DNA of 8,514 nt from JAIBJP01 sp035601195 (GTDB lineage Bacteria > Actinomycetota > Thermoleophilia > Gaiellales > Gaiellaceae), in the NCBI GenBank assembly GCA_035601195.1, contig DATNOU010000067.1:1-8514 (forward strand). Reading direction: 5' to 3'. Made by a program: the position numbers and the translations under genes. This document shows positions 5,877 to 8,514 of this stretch, piece by piece (the first letter of the stretch is position 1; each line of letters begins with the position of its first letter). The notes beneath the pieces were generated by a model, which made no database searches, was not told the origin of the DNA, and saw only the letters and a program-made list of their open reading frames with translations.

Positions 5877-7134
5877 CGCGGTGGCCCAGCAGGCCGGCCT
5901 TCGCGAGCAGGCGAACGCCGAGGCGCTCGAGCGCATGTGGGCAGCCGAGCCCGTGCTCGTGGACGTTCGCCCCGCAATCGAGGTGGTCCCGGGCCTCACC
6001 CCAGCGACCGTTCTCACCTCGGGCGCGCCGCTCTCCTGGGAGGAGTACTTCGGCGGCCAGCGTTCCGGCGTGATTGGCGGGGCGCTCTCCGAGGGCCTGG
6101 CGGAGGACGCCGAGGAGGCGGACGAGCGGATCCGCACCGGCCGCATCCGCGTGGCGACCTGTCACGAGCACGGTTGCGTCGGCTCGCTGGCCGGCATCTA
6201 CACGGCCTCCATGCCGGTCTTCGTCGTCGAGAACGCAAAGGGCGGAAACCGGGCCTTCTGCAACCTTTTCGAGGGCCCCTCGCCGGCGCGGCTGAACTAT
6301 GGCGTGTACAACGAGGCGGTTCGAGAGAGCCTCGGGTTCATCGCCGACGTCGTGGGGCCGGTGCTCGGCGAGGCGGTGCGGGCGGCAGGCGGCGTTCCCC
6401 TGCGCCCGATCGTCCGCCGCGCTCTCCACATGGGCGACGAGCTCCACAGCCGGAACACGGCCGCGACGCTTCTGTTCACCCGCGACCTCTTTCCCACGCT
6501 GCTCGACCTCGCCGCCGAGCAAGGCGACGACGTGCGGCGAACGCTCGAGTACTTGAGCTCGAGCGACTACTTCTTCCTGCGACTCTCGATGGCCTCGTCG
6601 AAGGCGACCGCCGATGCGGCACACGGCGTGGAGGGCTCGAGCATCGTGAGTGCCATGACCTTCAACTGCCGAAACTTCTCCATCAAGGCCAGTGGACTCG
6701 GAGACACGTGGTTCGACGCCCCGATGCCGACGATGGAGCCGAAGCTCTTCGACGGCTACACGAAGGAAGACGTCGAGTACATGGGCGGGGAAAGCGTCAT
6801 CAACGAGACGATCGGGCTGGGCGGTTTCGCCCAGGCGGCCGCGTTTCCGCTGCAGGAGTATCAGGGCGGCTCAGCGGAGCGTATGGTGGAGACGAACCTC
6901 CAGATGTACGAGATCACGGCGGGCGAGCACCCGGAGTTCAAGATCCCCTTCTTCGGCTTCCGTGGAGTGCCAAGCGGCATCGACGCCTATCGGGTGGTCG
7001 AGACGGGCATCACTCCGGCCATGGACATCGGCGTGGCCGGACGGGGCGGCGGTCAGATTGGCGCGGGGACCCTTCGCGCCCCGCTCGCGTGCTTCGAGCA
7101 GGCCGTGGAGGAGCACCGGCGGAGGTATCCGTAG
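5857..7134 (+). CDS. DUF1116 (YlbE/AllG-family) protein
   Basis: A 425-residue protein that matches the DUF1116 family along its whole length and is close to E. coli YlbE in size. Recognisable blocks are CHEHGCVGSLAGIYTASMP (from C102), VVENAKGGNRAFCNLFEG, HMGDELHSRNTAA (191-203), SGLGDTWFDAP, RVVETGITPAMDIG (379-392) and GQIGAGTLRAPLACF (399-413). In E. coli this protein (AllG) works with FdrA/AllF and AllH as the oxamate carbamoyltransferase that ends anaerobic allantoin breakdown and feeds carbamate kinase. No FdrA, DUF2877 or carbamate kinase gene lies in this window, so carbamoyl-transfer activity here is inference. The start is ATG 5857, with AAGGAGG (5847-5853) just upstream, overlapping the redoxin gene by 20 bases; the open frame extends back to 5680, but that start lies within the redoxin gene. 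Its TAG overlaps the next gene's GTG by one base. Confidence 0.9.
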   Translation: MTSRSPDAVAQQAGLREQANAEALERMWAAEPVLVDVRPAIEVVPGLTPATVLTSGAPLSWEEYFGGQRSGVIGGALSEGLAEDAEEADERIRTGRIRVATCHEHGCVGSLAGIYTASMPVFVVENAKGGNRAFCNLFEGPSPARLNYGVYNEAVRESLGFIADVVGPVLGEAVRAAGGVPLRPIVRRALHMGDELHSRNTAATLLFTRDLFPTLLDLAAEQGDDVRRTLEYLSSSDYFFLRLSMASSKATADAAHGVEGSSIVSAMTFNCRNFSIKASGLGDTWFDAPMPTMEPKLFDGYTKEDVEYMGGESVINETIGLGGFAQAAAFPLQEYQGGSAERMVETNLQMYEITAGEHPEFKIPFFGFRGVPSGIDAYRVVETGITPAMDIGVAGRGGGQIGAGTLRAPLACFEQAVEEHRRRYP

Positions 7135-7898
7135 TGCCCGTGGAGCACCTGGAGTACGTGGACCGCGCTCTCGACCTCGTCGAGGACGCCCGCAAGCAGG
7201 GGCTCGAGCTCCGGATTCTGGGCTCCCTGGCCTACCGTCTCCACTGTCCCGCGAACATCGAGCTCTTCGAGCAGATGAAGCGGGACCTGACCGACATCGA
7301 CCTCGCGGCGCGCGGCGACCAGCGGCGGGACGTCCGGACGTGGCTCGAGGCGCGCGGGTTCGTCGTCGACCAGGACATCGTCGTCGCGACCGAGGGCAAG
7401 CGCTACTGCTTCACCGAGCCCAGCTCCGGAACGGCGCTCGACATCTTCTTCGACGAGCTCTACTTCTGTCATCCGATTCCGCTCCGGGACCGCCTCGAGC
7501 TCGACTACCCGACGATCACACCGACCGACCTCCTGCTCGAGAAGATGCAGATCGTCGAGCTAAACCCGAAGGACGTGAAGGACTCCCTCGTCCTCCTGCT
7601 CGAGCACTCGCTGGACGCGAGCGGAAAGGATGCGATCGACCACACATACGTCGCGCGCCTGCTCGGCGCGGACTGGGGGTTCTACTACACAGTCACGACC
7701 AATCTGGAAAGGCTGCGCGGACACCTGGGCGACGGCGAGCTCGACGCCGGCCAGGCGCAAATCGTCGAGGAACGGATCGAGGCGCTCGAGAGAGCCATCG
7801 AAGAGGAGCCCAAGACCGGCAAATGGAGGATGAGGGCCCGGATCGGCCCCCGCAAACGGTGGTACCAGGAAGTCGCGGAGAAAAGCGAGACGTTCTAG
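7134..7898 (+). CDS. Nucleotidyltransferase-fold (AbiEii/MNT-like) protein
   Basis: A 254-residue protein with the layout of a small nucleotidyltransferase: ILGSLAYRL (G30-S31), TDIDLAA (D54-x-D56), a third acidic position in ALDIFFDEL (D103), and a C-terminal helical part with ITPTDLLLEKMQ (K137) and LNPKDVKDSLVLLLEH (K146, D147, D150) like the K...RD..D pattern of AbiEii-type proteins. A charged helix (about 200-222, VEERIEALERAIEEEP) and a basic tail (RMRARIGPRKRWYQ) follow. The gap between G-S and D-x-D is about 22 residues, longer than the classic GSx10DxD, so the fold is likely but activity is less sure. The start is GTG 7134 in TAGTG, with GGAGG (7121-7125) 8 nt upstream; GTG 7140 is an alternative. 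No partner antitoxin is present. Its role beside nitrogen-metabolism genes is unknown; it may modify a small molecule, protein or RNA. Confidence 0.65.
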   Translation: MPVEHLEYVDRALDLVEDARKQGLELRILGSLAYRLHCPANIELFEQMKRDLTDIDLAARGDQRRDVRTWLEARGFVVDQDIVVATEGKRYCFTEPSSGTALDIFFDELYFCHPIPLRDRLELDYPTITPTDLLLEKMQIVELNPKDVKDSLVLLLEHSLDASGKDAIDHTYVARLLGADWGFYYTVTTNLERLRGHLGDGELDAGQAQIVEERIEALERAIEEEPKTGKWRMRARIGPRKRWYQEVAEKSETF

Positions 7899-8362
7899 GC
7901 GGAGAGCTCGCGCGCGAGCTGCTCGGCGCCCGCCTGATCGCCAACCTCGCAACCATCGACGCCGACGGCGGCGTGCACCTGGTGGGCATGTGGTTTCTCT
8001 GGGACGGCGAGGCGCTTCTCCTACCGACGAGCCACACCACCCGCAAGGCCAAGAACATCGCCCGCGATCCTCGCGCCACGATCATGATCGACGATTCCCG
8101 GGGCGGCTTCGACCTGCGTGGGATCACGCTCGTCGGCCGCGCCGAGCTGCTCGACGGAGATGACGCACTCGCTACGAACCGGCGCATCCACCTGAAGTAC
8201 GTGACCGAGCGCGGACGGGATCTCGAGCCGGTGGACCGCTACCTGGCCACCGACGACGTCACCATCCGGTTCGTGCCCGAGCGGGTGAGCGCCTGGAACC
8301 TCCGCGACACCGAGCAAGGGCAGGCACTCCTCGCCGAGCAGGAGTTCCACCCCCTGGACTAG
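7823..8362 (+). CDS. PPOX-class split beta-barrel flavin/F420-binding protein
   Basis: A protein of the pyridoxamine-5'-phosphate-oxidase-like fold. The family pattern is clear in ELLGARLIANLATIDADGGVH, the strand GMWFLWDGEALLLPTS, and RKAKNIARDPRATIMIDD with the usual basic and RDPR residues. A strand with GITLVGRAELLD and a C-terminal RYLATDDVTIRFVPERVSAWNL follow. Such proteins bind FMN, F420 or haem and reduce or oxidise small molecules; in actinobacteria many use F420. The start is uncertain: ATG 7823 (179 residues, AGGAG 14 nt upstream) overlaps the previous gene by 76 bases, and GTG 7859 (167 residues) has no visible ribosome site. The domain proper begins near 7901 and no start codon lies closer, so an overlap with the preceding gene is unavoidable. 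It is the last gene before an apparent new transcription unit. Confidence 0.78.
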   Translation: MEDEGPDRPPQTVVPGSRGEKRDVLGGELARELLGARLIANLATIDADGGVHLVGMWFLWDGEALLLPTSHTTRKAKNIARDPRATIMIDDSRGGFDLRGITLVGRAELLDGDDALATNRRIHLKYVTERGRDLEPVDRYLATDDVTIRFVPERVSAWNLRDTEQGQALLAEQEFHPLD

Positions 8363-8366
8363 CGGC

Positions 8367-8378
8367 TACCCTCGAGGC
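8367..8378 (+). promoter_or_regulatory. Possible leaderless-mRNA -10 element
   Basis: TACCCT (8367-8372) fits the actinobacterial TAnnnT -10 pattern and lies exactly 6 nt before the ATG at 8379, with no good Shine-Dalgarno site between. This spacing would start transcription at or next to the start codon. TTCCAC (8345-8350) at 16 nt is a poor -35. Suggestive only. Confidence 0.35.
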
Positions 8379-8514
8379 ATGCACGAGCGCGCTCTCGAGG
8401 AGGCCGCCCGCGACCTCGATTCCCGGCGTCGGAGGGCCGTCCACGCCGCGACGCTCGCGGCCGGAGCCGGGCTGGCCGCCTGCGCGGCGGCGTTCATCTC
8501 GCTGCCGCTCTCTG
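8379..8514 (+). CDS. N-terminus of a putative membrane protein, cut by window edge
   Basis: Only 45 codons are visible. The start reads MHERALEEAARDL, then a basic patch (DSRRRRAVH, residues 14-22), then a hydrophobic alanine-rich segment (about 23-45), as expected for a single N-terminal membrane anchor with a cytoplasmic N-terminus. Family and function cannot be told. It begins 16 bp after the preceding stop, but the leaderless-type promoter suggests it is a separate unit. The short length means it could still be a chance open frame. Confidence 0.5.
   Translation, partial: MHERALEEAARDLDSRRRRAVHAATLAAGAGLAACAAAFISLPLS

Noticed and set aside
5937..7898. 653-codon plus-strand open frame
   Set aside because: The first 400 codons are an out-of-frame shadow of the DUF1116 gene; the true gene starts at GTG 7134.
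6692..8362. 556-codon plus-strand open frame
   Set aside because: Its front part shadows the DUF1116 and nucleotidyltransferase-like genes in an Arg-rich frame; only the PPOX domain at the end is genuine.
1..8514. CRISPR arrays, insertion sequences, tRNA or rRNA genes
   Set aside because: No repeated units, terminal inverted repeats, transposase motifs or cloverleaf-type sequences were seen; nearly all the DNA is accounted for by protein genes.

Overview
This is a GC-rich window with long, tightly packed genes, Shine-Dalgarno sites of the AGGAGG type and TAnnnT -10 elements. It looks like a chromosomal segment of an actinobacterium, possibly a deep-branching lineage such as Thermoleophilia/Gaiellales. 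That placement is inferred from composition and gene style; there is no rRNA or other marker. UGA is used as a normal stop elsewhere in the window, so the genetic code is standard.

Layout. A ureohydrolase gene (agmatinase family, possibly a guanidine hydrolase) runs leftward from position 1024 off the left edge. A 179-bp divergent control region follows, with two overlapping back-to-back promoters and a palindrome. Rightward from 1204 comes one apparent operon of seven genes: a glutamine-synthetase-like ligase, a calcineurin-like metallophosphoesterase, a 12-TM APC-family permease, a TlpA/redoxin-like thiol oxidoreductase, a DUF1116 (YlbE/AllG-family) protein, a small nucleotidyltransferase-fold protein and a PPOX-class flavin or F420 split-barrel protein. 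Neighbours are separated by 0 to 13 bp or overlap by 1, 4, 20 and about 76 bp, so they are probably co-transcribed and translationally coupled. At the right edge a new membrane protein gene begins, apparently with its own leaderless-type promoter.

The most striking feature is in the redoxin gene (5175-5876). Its frame is open across 234 codons except for one UGA, which falls exactly where the active-site cysteine of a TlpA-like protein should be (F-A-T-W-UGA-T-C-R). A 6-bp stem with a 5-nt, G-containing loop begins 14 nt after the UGA, in the place and form expected of a bacterial SECIS element. I read the gene as an undescribed selenoprotein with a U-x-C motif. The usual annotation would split or truncate it.

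Working together (inference): the permease would import a small nitrogenous compound; the ureohydrolase would cleave a guanidino or amidino group; the GS-like enzyme would gamma-glutamylate an amine or recapture ammonia; and the DUF1116 protein, whose E. coli relative AllG belongs to the oxamate carbamoyltransferase of allantoin breakdown, points to carbamoyl or ureido chemistry. The redoxin, phosphoesterase, nucleotidyltransferase-like and PPOX proteins have no obvious place in a known route, so the cluster may encode a new variant of guanidine, amine or ureide nitrogen use.
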